Assembly (NCBI GenBank): GCA_947652605.1 | Contig: OX393579.1 | Span: forward strand, 42,538,970-42,602,969 | Direction: 5' to 3' | Origin: Elmis aenea | Taxonomy: Eukaryota > Arthropoda > Insecta > Coleoptera > Elmidae | DNA: 64,000 bases | Shown here: piece after piece, positions 11,464 through 22,491 of the stretch | Layout: each line of letters opens with the position of its first letter | Numbering within the stretch: the first letter of the stretch is position 1 | Notes under the pieces: model-generated | Told to the model about the DNA's origin: nothing | Databases searched by the model: none | Seen by the model: the letters and a program-made list of their open reading frames with translations, nothing else | Made by a program: the position numbers and the translations under genes

Positions 11464-11748
11464 ATGAAAATTGTAAGGATTTTTCAAAAGAAGCTTTTAA
11501 ATTTTGAATGCCGATACCTACAGATTGGTGTAATTTCACGAAATGGTAACGTGAATTGGCCGCCAAGACCTTGCAACTTAACACTGTTGAACTTTTTTTT
11601 TGAGCTATTTAAAGAGTCAAGTTTACCAGAAAACATTCTCGACTTTAAAAAAAAACAAACAATGATTAAAAATGTCATGCAAAATTATATCAATGTCTGT
11701 CAACGTAGCCATGGAGGACATTTAAATCACATTATCTTTTACGTTTAA
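11464..11748 (+). pseudogene. Mariner-like transposase, C-terminal fragment with mutated catalytic motif
   Basis: This 94-residue frame holds ISRNGNVNWPPR followed by PCNLTLLNFFFEL. That is the third catalytic block, consensus R-S-x-D-L-T-P-x-D-F-F-L-W-G, with asparagine in place of both aspartates, so no active site remains. It ends NVMQNYINVCQRSHGGHLN, the typical C-terminus of this mariner lineage. The frame is open to the stop at 11746-11748. A probable right terminus, GTAGAACACCCTCTATA, lies near 12155-12172. The fragment starts 70 bp after foldback B and may be part of the same insertion history. Confidence 0.8.
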
Positions 11749-12172
11749 TTGTACTGGTTGGTACTTTCACTTATATTAAAGTAATCAGATATATCATGTA
11801 TTTGTGTTTATATGTTTTAAAATATAACAGCCCCTTTTGGAAAACCTTATATAATTTAAAAATTGTCTTAGTATAATTTTCGCCATTTATGTACCTATAC
11901 CACAAAAACTATAATGTTTATATTAAATTCTTGAACGATCAAAAAGGTCTTTATTACGTACGCTTCATAATTACGTAAATTTCCAAACAAGGGAGGGAAT
12001 TAGTAGTTTTAAGAAAATGTTCCATTTTAATTTTTTGTGTATGAAAACTTAACTAGACCTTGCACAAAATTCTTAAAAGTATTACGTACAACTTTCATAT
12101 TTAAACCAATTTATGACGCTAATATTAAGAAAGATGTCAATGCGTAGAACACCCTCTATAAAATATTTCAGA
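11749..12172. mobile_element. 3' non-coding region and probable right end of the mariner relict
   Basis: AT-rich sequence follows the transposase stop and ends in ACACCCTCTATA, a degraded version of the CACCCTGTA terminus common in this window. The assignment to the upstream transposase is an inference from position. Confidence 0.35.
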
Positions 12173-13714
12173 TATTGACTAGATATATTAATTATATTTT
12201 CTAAGTTGCTTAAAGTATAAATTTCGAATATAGTTGAAGTACACTCGAACTTTGCTTATGTTACTTGATACATGAAATTTGAGACAAAGCCAATTTCCAC
12301 AGTGCCTGAACATCTTAATTCAAGATATTATAGGGATCTCAGTTAATATACTTTTATGCCTTTTTCATCAGCTTAGATATCACAAAAGAAATTTCAAGTT
12401 TTTGACAAAACCCCACTAAATAGTGGATTGAAGTTGCATTTTTAGATCCAGGTCTAATATGACTATAAAATTTTTATTATATCTTATATTACACTTCTTT
12501 TTTTAAACAAGCCCAACCTAACCTTATATCCATCGATCTATGTTTTAGTAAATTATAAAAACCACAAATCTGTTTAAATGAACAAAACATTGAAACTTAT
12601 TACAATAGTTAAGATCATAATTTTGTAAACACGTTTACACGATCCAGATACGCTTGGAGGAGCACAATTAGCTTAGTCTCATTTGTTTTCATAAAACGCC
12701 GAATCTTCGCGAAGAAATTTGTATTTTTTAACTAAGAAATATCTTGTACTTGCTTGTGTTTTTCCGAAAAAATTTAGTTTTTAAGACGTACATGTATTTC
12801 TAACGTTTTCGTAAGAAATTCAGTATCATGTATCATATATTCCATCTTACAACAAAAACCAGTCAAAACTCGAAGGACCATAAGTCGAATTCAAGATAAC
12901 AAACGAAAGGTTGGGTTCACTTGCCAATAACATGCACATACCACGACACATGGGCAAATGCACTAAATCTTCATCTGGCCCCAAGAAGACCTTTATGGCG
13001 GGCATGTGCGACGGCCACGAAACCAACCAAAAAGTCGCGAGGAAAAGCAAAATTTAAAAATAAAACAAACCGCACATTTAGCCCAACATACGATAATAGG
13101 CATAGGTATTTTATTTCTTTAAATTTTAGTCCAAAAACAAAATTATACCTATTAAACACACTATTTCAACAACAAAAAATGTTTTCTTTTATCAATAAAT
13201 TGAAATACATTTTAAATAATTCAGCACATATTTCTTGTAGTTTCTGGAATTAAGAAAACATAACCGTAAACTTGTAGTAATAGCTTAATAAAATGTTCAT
13301 GTTCCATTTATGTCCAAGGCTATCAAATACATATTTTTTTAATATCCAACAATTATGTAGCTCATATTTTTGAAGGTTACAGTAAATTACCAATAAAGAG
13401 AGTAACATATGAATGAAGCACATAACATAATTTTTATTGCTCCATATATTTTCCAAATTATTTTCAACTTTACTGTATTATTTATACTCCCATTAACAAA
13501 TAAAAATCGAACATTAAGTCAAAACTATAAAAAGCCCACAATTAAGTCAAAGTGATTTTATATTTTGGTAAAAACATTTTTATTGATAATTGCAAATAAT
13601 GTTTGTAATTGAATTTTGTTAAGTTTATTAAATAAAAGCTACGTTAGTAGTGCATCTCAGCGGTGAAAATAAATAAATTTATGTAGAGCTTGGTTTCCTA
13701 TACCTACACTATAC
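12173..13714. other. No recognised gene; a less AT-rich patch at about 12890-13045
   Basis: Most of the stretch is AT-rich. The patch 12890-13045 is open in the + frame from 12921 and in the - frame from 13050. Neither translation is recognisable. It may be a fragment of an unidentified repeat or an old exon. Confidence 0.4.
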
Positions 13715-13844
13715 CAGTGTTTCAAAGTATGGTAAGCGTACCCCGGGGGTACGTGCAAGGTCTTCAGGGGGTACGTGGCAAATTTCGGCAATGCATCAAT
13801 AACGCAAGGAATCATTGTTAACAGAAAATAATATTTTATAAGTA

Positions 13845-14195
13845 TACAGGGTGATTGATTGGGACCGTCCATTAGAAATATATGAAGAATAAAATTATAA
13901 TACAATCTTGGCTTCCGGGTTTGGAACCGCGTCTTCTATATTTAGAAGTAGTTGACGTTTCGACCATTGTGTCTTGGTCTCAAGAATAAGAATAAAATTA
14001 TGGTAATGACCATAATGGTATTTGTACCGTAATGGAACATTTAATGAAACTATTTTCACGATGGCGACACTTTTGAAAGTACCAGAAAATGACATCTACT
14101 TTCTTATTTTAAATACAATGGTATATTTTTTATTGCATTTTTGGATTTAACAGTCATTGAAGAGGGAATTTTGATAGCATATCCTATACTCCTGT
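13845..14195 (+). mobile_element. Single arm related to foldback 47457-49326
   Basis: It begins TACAGGGTGATTGATTGGGA and continues with ATGGCGACACTT, CATCTACTTTCTTATTT and ATACAATGGTATATTTTTT. All have counterparts in the outer 280 bp of the foldback at 47457-49326. No opposite arm is present here. A 92-bp insertion interrupts it at 13899-13990. Confidence 0.7.
13899..13990 (-). mobile_element. 92-bp short insertion with an 11-bp direct duplication
   Basis: AATAAAATTAT occurs at 13888-13898 and again at 13991-14001, exactly flanking this segment, which is absent from the related arm at 47457. Read on the minus strand it has GACCAAGACACAATGGTC, a short stem, directly followed by CGAAACGTC. 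Further on are a CTTCTAAATATAGAAG hairpin and GGTTCCAAACCC, which loosely resembles a pol III B box. It is probably a tiny retroposon; its family is unknown. Confidence 0.6.
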
Positions 14196-15092
14196 ATAAG
14201 CGGTTTATCCTATTTTAAACGACTATGCAAACCGGAGAGATTTATTTATAACAGATATGTCACTAGTTTTCAAATCATAGCGTTTTTGCAGGGATTTCGT
14301 TTTTTACGTTTTTCCCCGGAACCGTCTAAGATGTTTTCAAAAACCATTTTACTTGCAAGGGATACGCATATTGATTTTTATTTAGTCATGAGTCCTTCTA
14401 CTGCTAGGTGTAGGACTGTACGCATATTGGTAAATAGAAGAATTTGGATTTTATCTTTGACAGTTTCATGTCCAAGGCAATTGCCTTTATTTTTTTAATT
14501 TTTCAGTTATTTTCCTATCTTTTCCTCTGCAAATCATCGCAAGTATAACTCTAACAAACCATTAATTGTTGATGTTCTTGATGCAATAAACACAACCATC
14601 GTCAGATTCTAGCGACAACAAATTGTGACCCTCCCTCATCGTGAAGTTGATAATATAAACTAGAGATTCAAATTGTGTTGAAATTTTATCCCACCGCAAT
14701 TTCGCATTACCCATTGATGATAAATTATTTAAATTAAGTAAATAACAGTATTTTGATTAATTTTCTTCTAATAATTTTTGTTTTGTTTACACTTTTTTAT
14801 TTAATAGTACCCTTAATATTTTTATACGGGGTACTTGTTTTAACAAAATTTTAAAAAAGCAGTACTCGGATAAATAAAGTTTGAGAAACACTGCACTAAA
14901 CATAACAGTTAATTTTTGAATCAAGAACGTTCTCTGTTCAAAAGCATCCACAATTACGGATATCGCTCTAAACTCTAAACACATTTTTTACTAATGTACT
15001 TTATAATAAAAATAGCGTAACAATAATGCCTAGCCGTTCCTTAAAACTTTCATTACAATAATATTATAATCTTGGTTTGACTGAATACAGAT

Positions 15093-16411
15093 CAGGGCCG
15101 CCCTTAGGTATGGGCGACATGGGCCTGCGCCCGAGGCCCCGCGCTACCAGGGGCTCCGCGCTACCAGGGATCCGCATTTTGAGACGAAATCGATAAAATT
15201 TTACCTCCTCTACTCCTGTATTTTATTCACAAGGTGGTCCACTTTTTTATAGCAGGACTTTAACAGCCGATACAAAAACTTATTTTAAAGCGAATATTCC
15301 AGATCAACATGGGTCCATAAATGCTTCATTTTAAAGATACAGGGTGTTGAAATTTTCGAAAAAATATCGATAATAATTGTTAACCGTTTCTCAACCAATA
15401 GATATATTTAAACCAAATTTGGTATACAGCACCACCTTACAGGTTTGGTGAGAATATCAAGCCCCACAAGCAATCACTGGCGGAGTTGTGGGGGTTCAGT
15501 TTTATTAAATTTTATAAAAAACTAGTACGGCTCGGTTCAAAATAAACTCGAACTGGTTTTTGGGTAGAGCATTTTATTCTAAACAAAAAGTGTCTCATGA
15601 CTTTTCTTCGTATCTGCCACCGTTTGGCGCGAAATTAGATTTATTTCACTATTCTCGCGAAAAATTTGCTCGTAAATTCGGTCTGAAAATATCGCTAATC
15701 GAAATAAAGAAGTAATTACCGATTTTTGCAGTTTTTAATAACAGAACCTGCTAATAATGAAGGAAGAAGTTCCACTAAATCAACGCTTAATGATCCACAT
15801 TTTGAACATTTACTCTGCAGTTTGCAATTTTCTGCTTTTCGCGATATTTTTAGATCGAACTTTTATGAGCAAACTTTCCGCGAGAATAGTGAAATAAATC
15901 TAATTTCGCGCCAAACGGTGACAAATACGAAGAAAAGTAGAGACACTTTTGGTTTAAAATAAAATGCTCTACCCAAAAACCAGTTCAAGTTTGATTTTGA
16001 ACAGAGCCGTAGGTACTTGTTTTTTATAAAATTTATTAAAACTGAACCCCCACAACTCCGCCACTAATTGCCTTGTGTGGCTTAACATTCTCATCGAATG
16101 CGGTAACCTGTAAATTTGGTTTAAATATATCTACTGGTTGGGAAACGGTTAAAAATTATCGATATTTTTTCGAACATTTCAACACCCTGTATCTTTAAAA
16201 TTAAGCGTTTTTGGACCCATGTTGATATGAAATATTTGCTTTAAAATGAGTTTTTGTATCGATTGTTAAAGTTTTGCTACAAAGAAGTGGACCACCCTGT
16301 ATAACAAAACCATTCTCCTTTAGCATGAAGGTTTTATGACACCTTTGAATTATACCAAAAATAATGTAAAAATTGTCGCCCAGGGCCCCGCAACTTCTAA
16401 GGGCGGCGCTG
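15093..16411. mobile_element. hAT-type element with perfect 8-bp target duplication and nested foldback
   Basis: The left end CAGGGCCGCCCTTAG at 15093 is mirrored by CTAAGGGCGGCGCTG ending at 16411. ATACAGAT flanks both sides exactly (15085-15092 and 16412-16419). The subterminal regions are GC-rich (GGGCGACATGGGCC and the GTCGCCCAGGGCCCC mirror). Most of the interior is foldback C at 15228-16301, so little of the original hAT remains and no hAT transposase is seen. Confidence 0.9.
15228..16301. mobile_element. Foldback element C, nested in a hAT element
   Basis: CAAGGTGGTCCACTTTTTT (a decayed TACAGGGTGG end) near 15228 is mirrored by GTGGACCACCCTGTA at 16301. About 110 bp inside each end there is a second terminus-like motif, TACAGGGTGTTGAAATTTT near 15339 and its mirror near 16183. 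The arms meet around a ~140-bp loop near 15765. The whole element is related to 56683-57720. Frames at 15726-15962 and 16201-16440 lie in the arms and are not genes. Confidence 0.75.
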
Positions 16412-17060
16412 ATACAGATAATAATAAACTTACGTGCCACAACTTCAACTTAAATATGCAGAAGTTACCTAAAGTTGAACATTCATTTCTGCTTACGTTC
16501 TTGACTAACGTATAGCTGGCATTTAATTTAAACTATCTTGAACATTTATTACTCTTCAGTTTCTGACATTCTCTATTAGCATCCTTATACATAAAAGCAA
16601 TATGTTACGTAGATAAGCAAAATAACTTCCTTAAAAAGCTATAAAACTAATAAAAAAGTACAAAGTATGGCGATTTCAAATATATCAATTTCCTTTATGC
16701 GAGTCTTCGATCAACAAAGCTTTGATGTAGTTAGTAAAACAAAAAGTAATTAATTATTATCTTCATTAAAATTTGGCTTTGAAACCTGATTCCTGCGTAC
16801 AATAACGTCGAAAAAATTTTATAAGCTAATCACGCTAGTTTACATTTAAAACAATGCTTTCTTCATACTACGTATGGCAAAAGTTAGAAGCAATAAGGAC
16901 ATTTTTAGGTGCATTAAAACCCGACGCCTTCGCCATTAATGTAACAAAGTGCGGTAATACGTGAATCGCGTACAGGCGTGAAATAGCAAAAAGTAAATAA
17001 ACTGCTGTGGCCACCAAATTACTTTTGCCAGACTTTTTTTGTGTTGTGTATATAAAAAGT
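16412..17060. other. AT-rich DNA, nothing recognised
   Basis: No feature could be supported beyond the right hAT target duplication at its start. Confidence 0.5.
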
Positions 17061-17079
17061 TTAACACGTTAAGCGCCAT

Positions 17080-17141
17080 TTGTATCCATATGGATACAAA
17101 TCATTTCGGCCCGATGGGCCACCTGTATCCATTTGGATACA
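17080..17141. promoter_or_regulatory. Paired palindromes TTGTATCCAT-ATGGATACAA, possible transposase binding sites
   Basis: A perfect 20-bp palindrome lies at 17080-17099 and a near copy (TGTATCCATTTGGATACA) at 17124-17141. A related site, TTCAAATGGATACAAA, lies near 17703-17718 at the other end of the piggyBac-like element. The subterminal position at both ends suggests a transposase or host-factor site; this is inference. Confidence 0.45.
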
Positions 17142-17385
17142 ACAGCCTACATTTAGATTCGGCTGCCTGTATTCTTAAACATACATGTATTACATATAAC
17201 TATACCAGGAAAGGTTTTAGGATGGCCCAGTGGACCAGAAAACCTTGGTGGCCAGCGATTTTTTTTTACCCACATTGAGAAAAAATTAAAAAAATAAATA
17301 AAAATAAAATAAAAAATAAAGTTTTATGATACAAATTTATTCATCCAAAAATTAAATTTACAACTTATAATTATCAAAAATAACA

Positions 17386-17545
17386 CTACATAATTGAGCC
17401 CTTATGTAATTCAAAAAAGCATTGCATGCAAAAATATTTTTCGCAGATATTACACTTACTACGCGTTTGAGTAGCTCTAAATTGTGCATGGCGCCAATCG
17501 TTTCCATTTGTAGAACACGGTATTTTTGGTATACTTTTACCGTTA
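17386..17545 (-). pseudogene. piggyBac-like transposase, C-terminal cysteine-rich end
   Basis: The minus strand is open from about 17545 to a TAG at 17386-17388. It encodes a tail with RSKCNICEKYFCMQCFFELH, that is C-x2-C-x4-C-x2-C-x4-H. This matches the small zinc-binding domain that ends piggyBac transposases, where it contacts the subterminal DNA. An in-frame stop lies just upstream, and no DDD catalytic core is present. It sits inside the TTAA-flanked element, which supports the assignment. About 53 residues remain. Confidence 0.65.
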
Positions 17546-17867
17546 AGGGTTAACTAATCCTGTAATTATTTAATTAGTCGTTTCCTGCTACCATTGGATT
17601 ATAATTCTTAGTAAGTAGGTAGTAACGGCAAGTTTTTACGAGTATATACATACTTGTATTCAATAAGATACAGTGGTGAAACACTATGTTCTTCCCAATG
17701 GATTCAAATGGATACAAATAAATTTTTGTTTAAAAACGGGTTAAAATGTTATTTTTTTGTTGTGAATTTTTTTTTATATTACTTAAGGGCAATTAAGAAA
17801 CGTAAATTTAAAAAAAAAAGGTGGCCAAAAAAACACCTTTTTATTTAACATGGTGGCGCTTAACGTG

Positions 17868-18469
17868 TTAAAGTGCTGCTTTAGGCATTGTTATTAACGA
17901 AATTTTTGTAAATAACGAAAATGAGAGTTTAAGAAACACACAACCACAATATTCTTTTGTTAAAATTCGAGGGAGTTTGGACAACTGACAATTTAAAATG
18001 ATTTGCATTGAAATTGTTATATGATTGATGTTTTTCGACTGTACATTTTCAAAATTTTATTATTTTTAAATTAACTAACGAAAGTTAAAATTTTCTATGA
18101 AGACGTTTTTAAGAGCTAAAATTAATGACGATAATACCATTGAGAACCTATCAACAGATTGTAAGCAAAATTAAAAGAGCGGAAGGGGTAGAAAAAAAGT
18201 ATCGGAGAGTGTTAGAGTGTTAGAGTTAGAAACTTCACACCACCAATTAACAACGAATTTCACCAACCAAAATGGTAATGCACGCGCATCGTAGAAGCAA
18301 GAGCAACAAAAGATAGTCCAAAGGTTCATCCATGCCCTATTTGGCGTAATTTAATCAATGTCCAACCTAAATTCAAGTTATGTCTTAAAATAAGAAAGTG
18401 CAAAGCCACCCAACGCTCACTAGACGAAATCCTGACTTTTGGCCAACAACATTGAGCTTCTGGAGTGCG
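17868..18469. other. No recognised gene; may contain upstream remains of the Tc1-like relict
   Basis: From about 18200 base composition is slightly more balanced, and fragments could belong to the Tc1-like element that follows. Nothing definite was read. Confidence 0.35.
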
Positions 18470-18670
18470 TACTCTTAAAACCTTAATTCTATGGAAAATC
18501 TTTGGTTCGCGATCGACTAGAGAAGCTCAAAATTCGAGAAATCGACATTTGAACCAAACAAATATTTAAAACGTGCACGAAAATCAATATTTAAAAGCAC
18601 TGATATTAAGTATGTCTCACCAATAACAATTTTGTATCGACGCTAAATGGCGTAAAATTAAGTATTAATT
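18470..18670 (+). pseudogene. Tc1-like transposase, degenerate C-terminus
   Basis: One frame gives NSMENLWF (consensus N-P-I-E-N-L-W, just after the third catalytic residue) and then an in-frame TAG. A shifted frame about 100 bp later gives LSMSHQ, a stop, then IDAKWRKIKY, matching the family's terminal S-M-x-R...I-x-A-K-G-x-x-T-K-Y. Order and spacing suit a Tc1 transposase end, but every part is decayed. Confidence 0.4.
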
Positions 18671-19257
18671 ATAATAACAACGTTTACTTAGATACTTATT
18701 TTTTACTAAAAAATTTAATTTGAAAAGAAAAATCGAGCGACTAATTAAATAATTTACTTTAACCGTGCGCCAATGTCTGTGGAAACCGCTTAATTAAAAA
18801 AAATAAACACTACAATATATCTAAATTTAAAAAAATACTGTAACCGTTTTTAAAAAAAAATAATTAAAAATCTTTTTTTTTTCGTAGTTTATCATTTTTT
18901 TTAAAAATATTTTTGCGATTTATTGTAGACCCCTCAAATCCAAGTATTAATTACATTTTTGTGGTGGAAAAATATCCATTCCGAAATTTTAAAACAGAAA
19001 GAAAAGGTCAACACTGGACTATGTCTTTGCTAAAACGAGTGTTAGTGAATTGTCAGAAAAGGGACAAAAAAGACATCAACATTTCTATAAGAGGTGACTG
19101 GCTCCTCTTAAACAATAATTCTTTGCCTCCTCTTCAACTTCTATCATCATCGCTCCACAGTATAAGTAAAATTTTGGTTACATTTTATTTATTTATGGAT
19201 CCGATTAGGAATGGGATTATTCCAATTTTAGTTAATTTTTATGAAAAAAGGTGATTA
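18671..19257. other. AT-rich DNA, nothing recognised
   Basis: The frame 18913-19254 (113 residues) has no family motif and no codon bias that I can recognise. It runs up to the edge of the next foldback. Confidence 0.4.
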
Positions 19258-20802
19258 TACAGGGTGTCCCAGCCAAGACGAATTATTCTATAGCTCTGTT
19301 ATTAGTAATAATATTAAAAAAAGTTAAATATAAAAGTTGTTTGTTATCATTTACTACATAACCTAAAATTATTTTCAACTATACACAGTGTTTTGTTTTT
19401 GCGCTCTGATACCAAACATTGTTTTTTTATATGGAACACCCTGTATATTTTTGGATGTAAAATTAAATTCTCTTTTAAAAATATTGTAGGTTGTTTATGT
19501 CTAAAATGAACCGTTTTTGAGTTATTAACGTTTTTTTGAAAATTTTGACAGATGCAGACCTTTATAAAAATATTTATATTTATTAACATAACAACACCAG
19601 AGCAATTTACTCTGGTAATTTATTAGACAATAGTGTCATAGTGATTGTTGACTTGTTACATTTTTAAAATAATATACAGGGTGTTCGTTATATTCGGTCC
19701 ATTTTGCTAAACTTTAAACGCATATAAATCTTTTTTTTTTCTAATGGAACATCCTATATATTTTTACATTTTCTTGTAGAAAATTTAATTATCTTTCAAA
19801 GTTGTTAAGCATGTTTTATGTCTAAATATAATATTTTGAAGTTATTTCGTTTCTTATGATTATTTGCCAATATTTTACCTAAAATATCGGTATTAGCCTT
19901 TGAAAATTCAAAACAATTTGTATGAACTGTCAACCAAAACAGTTAATCGGCAAAATTTCCACTATTATGCCACTAAAAATCCGTATTTTTTAAGAGTTGT
20001 AGATACACAGCATAAATGGCAGCAAATAACACCAGCATGCTGTGTATCTACAATTCTTAAAAAATACAGATTTTTAGTGGCATAATAGTGGAAATTTTGC
20101 CGATTAACTGTTTTGGTTGACAGTTCATACAAATTGTTTTGAATTTTCAAAGGCTAATACCGATATTTTAGGTAAAATACTGGCAAATAATCATAAGAAA
20201 CGAAATAACTTCAAAAATATTATATTTAGACATAAAACATGCTTAACAACTTTGAAAGATAATTAAATTTTCTACAAGAAAATGTAAAAATATATAGGAT
20301 GTTCCATTAGAAAAAAAAAAAGATTTATATGCGTTTAAAGTTTAGCAAAATGGACCGAATATAACGAACACCCTGTATATTATTTTAAAAATGTAACTAG
20401 TCAACAATCACTATGACACTATTGTCTAATAAATTACCAGAGTAAATTGCTTTGGTGTTGTTATGTTAATAAATATAAATATTTTTATAAAGGTCTGCAT
20501 CTGTCAAAATTTTCAAAAAAACGTTAATAACTCAAAAACGGTTCATTTTAGACATAAACAACCTATAATATTTTTAAAAGGGAATTTAATTTTACATCCA
20601 AAAATTGCAAAATATACAGGGTGTTCTATATAAAAAAACAATGTTTGGTGTCAGAGCGCAAAAACAAAACACTTTGTATAGTTGAAAATAATTTTAGGTT
20701 ATGTAGTAAATGATAACAAACAACTTTTACCTTTAACTTTTTTTAATATTATCACTAATAACAGAGCTATCGAATAATTCGTCTTGGCTGGGACACCCTG
20801 TA
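19258..20802. mobile_element. Foldback element D, near-perfect 1.5-kb palindrome with 25-bp loop
   Basis: TACAGGGTGTCCCAGCCAAG at 19258 is mirrored by GGCTGGGACACCCTGTA ending at 20802. The arms are about 755-765 bp and pair right to the centre: AGATACACAGCA at 20001-20012 faces TGCTGTGTATCT at 20038-20049, leaving a loop of 25 bp. Internal CACCCTGTA/TACAGGGTG motifs lie near 19436 and 19676, mirrored near 20370 and 20613. The frames 19900-20085 (+) and 19965-20150 (-) encode nearly the same peptide in both arms and are not genes. The layout matches foldbacks A and H. Confidence 0.8.
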
Positions 20803-21363
20803 TGTTTGTCCAGTTCAGTGTACGTCCGTTCCTCGGGAACTTATTATTGAGAAATATAGAAGTTCCACTATATATGTAAAATTTTTAATTATGGAAGTAT
20901 ACCTAAGATCTTAGACGTTAAGAAGTCCTCTGAATAGTTTTTCAAATAAGAATTGCACCGAAAGACAGCTATGTTTATTTTTTCGTATAGACAACGGAGA
21001 ACCTTATTTACCGGAACTTTTTGCAAAACTACACTTACTTATTCGGAAACGCACCGCTTAGAAATAGAGCTGGTTCGTGAAAAACAATTTAAAAAACAAC
21101 ATGGGCTAATGATCTGGAAATTAACGTCCCCAAATAGCAGCACAGATAACTGATAATATTAAAATGCTTACATAAGAGATTTTTGCCCATCTTCCCTTCT
21201 CAGGAAGAAATATTTAAATAGTTTGATTATAATCCTCTACTTCCTTTATCAAATGTAACAACCCAAAACAATGAAAATAATTTAAAATTTAAACGTAAAA
21301 CACAATCAAACTGTCATATTTTTGTTGTAACATAATAGGTTTTAACACGGATTTTATTTTCAG
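20803..21363. other. AT-rich DNA, nothing recognised
   Basis: It ends in a pyrimidine-rich run, TTTTATTTTCAG, that looks like a splice acceptor (next entry). Confidence 0.4.
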
Positions 21364-21418
21364 CAAACGAACCAGCCTGAGTGATGAATCTTCTTATGTT
21401 AACAATGGTTGTAAATAA
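21364..21418 (+). other. Candidate terminal coding exon, weak
   Basis: TTTTATTTTCAG ends at 21363 as a good acceptor site. The frame that follows reads KRTSLSDESSYVNNGCK and stops with TAA at 21416-21418. AATAAA signals lie downstream at 21666-21671 and 21717-21722, so a short last exon with a ~300-bp 3' untranslated region is possible. I recognise no family, and acceptor-like strings are common in AT-rich DNA. The overlapping frame 21381-21620 looks less likely. Confidence 0.2.
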
Positions 21419-21905
21419 CGAAGGATCTACAGTAAAGAAAATGCGAATAAAAAAATCATCAATCAATCCACAAAAAGTTCATCCCGACAAAATCTATTGC
21501 GATGTTAAAATTTTTGCGGTAACAAATAGCGTGTTTTACATTCTGCTTTCGCTCTGGATAAAAATTTTTGCTTTGTTTCCAGACAAATATTTAACCAAAC
21601 GCCAACTTAACAATTTTTAATAAAAATTCGCTAAGCGTATTTTCCTAACATGCAATTTAAACACAAATAAAATTCTGAAAAGTGATTTCTGTTATTTATT
21701 AGTATAAAAACGCGAAAATAAAGTATTTTTTATGCTGTTGACATTGATATAAAATATGATGTAAAAAAAAACGTAGACAAAATATGTGTTTTTTTTTTAA
21801 ATTTTAATATTACTTTTGGAGATAATGTTATCAATTAAAATTTTTAAAGTAGATCCTTGTTTTTATAGTTTTCAATTTAAACAATGGAAATTTTAGAAAT
21901 GTTAT

Positions 21906-22124
21906 CAGGACCGGCCCAAGAGTGTCTGACGCCCCTGGGAAAAGAAAATGTACGCGCCTCATACTTTAGATTAAGAAACATTAATTATGGGGCTTTTGCT
22001 TTGGCAAAGTTTTAAATACATCTGTATCAATTGTAGATGCAATTTAATTCTGTAGATATTATTCCTAGACCGGTAAGTAATTGCTGATACCTTGTAGAGC
22101 GAATGTACGTTATTTTAAGAAGAA
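21906..22124 (+). mobile_element. Possible left end of a hAT-type element
   Basis: CAGGACCGGCCCAAGAGTG, followed by GC-rich CTGACGCCCCTGGG, resembles hAT termini of the CAGGGCCGGCCC type seen elsewhere in this window. No matching right end or target duplication was found. Confidence 0.35.
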
Positions 22125-22470
22125 GACCCTGTATATTTTATATTTTTTCGATAAAAATTAAATTCTTTTTTAAGAACATATAAGGTGTTTTGTATCTACA
22201 CCAACATTTTTCAGTTATTTAAGATTTTATAAAAATATTGAAAGAACAGGTATCTAAAAAATATTAATATTTCACAACTTAGCAATGTCAGAACGAATTC
22301 CTTTGATACCTTAGTTGACAACAGAGTAAAAGTCCATAGTGACTTGTCAAGATTTGAAAATAATACAAAAATGTTTCTTATGCCAGTCAATTTGGCTAAG
22401 CTTCAAACACCAAGAAGTAATTTTTTTAAATAGTATGCCCTATATATTTTTACATTTTCTTTTCAGCAAT
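22125..22470. mobile_element. Degenerate single arm of the foldback D family
   Basis: It contains ACCCTGTATATTTTATA, then the GACAACAGAGTAAAAGTCC region, then a decayed CCCTATATATTTTTACATTTT. These are in the order and spacing of the left arm of 19258-20802. No opposite arm is present. Confidence 0.45.
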
Positions 22471-22491
22471 AATATATTTTATTGAAAATGA

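Larger units (their letters stand above)
13715..14893. mobile_element. hAT-type non-autonomous element with nested mariner-type arm
   Basis: The left end CAGTGTTTCAAAGTATGG at 13715 is mirrored by TTTGAGAAACACTG ending at 14893, and a GGTAC-rich subterminal region occurs on both sides. Flanking 8-mers are CACTATAC (13707-13714) and CACTAAAC (14894-14901): 7 of 8 match, as expected for an older hAT insertion. No transposase is recognised inside. A TACAGGGTG-type arm is nested at 13845-14195. Confidence 0.75.
17065..17867. mobile_element. piggyBac-like element flanked by TTAA
   Basis: The terminal inverted repeat CACGTTAAGCGCCA at 17065 is mirrored by TGGCGCTTAACGTG ending at 17867. Both are flanked by TTAA (17061-17064 and 17868-17871), the piggyBac target duplication. 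Subterminal palindromes around TGTATCCATATGGATACA occur on the left, with a related site on the right; they could be transposase binding sites. A C-terminal transposase remnant lies inside on the minus strand. The rest of the transposase is deleted. Confidence 0.85.

Noticed and set aside
13899..13990. tRNA-derived SINE call based on the GGTTCCAAACC string.
   Set aside because: No A box at a suitable distance and no A-rich tail were found; only the B-box-like string is present.
19900..20150. Two frames on opposite strands that begin with the same peptide.
   Set aside because: They lie in the two arms of foldback D, so the symmetry alone creates them.
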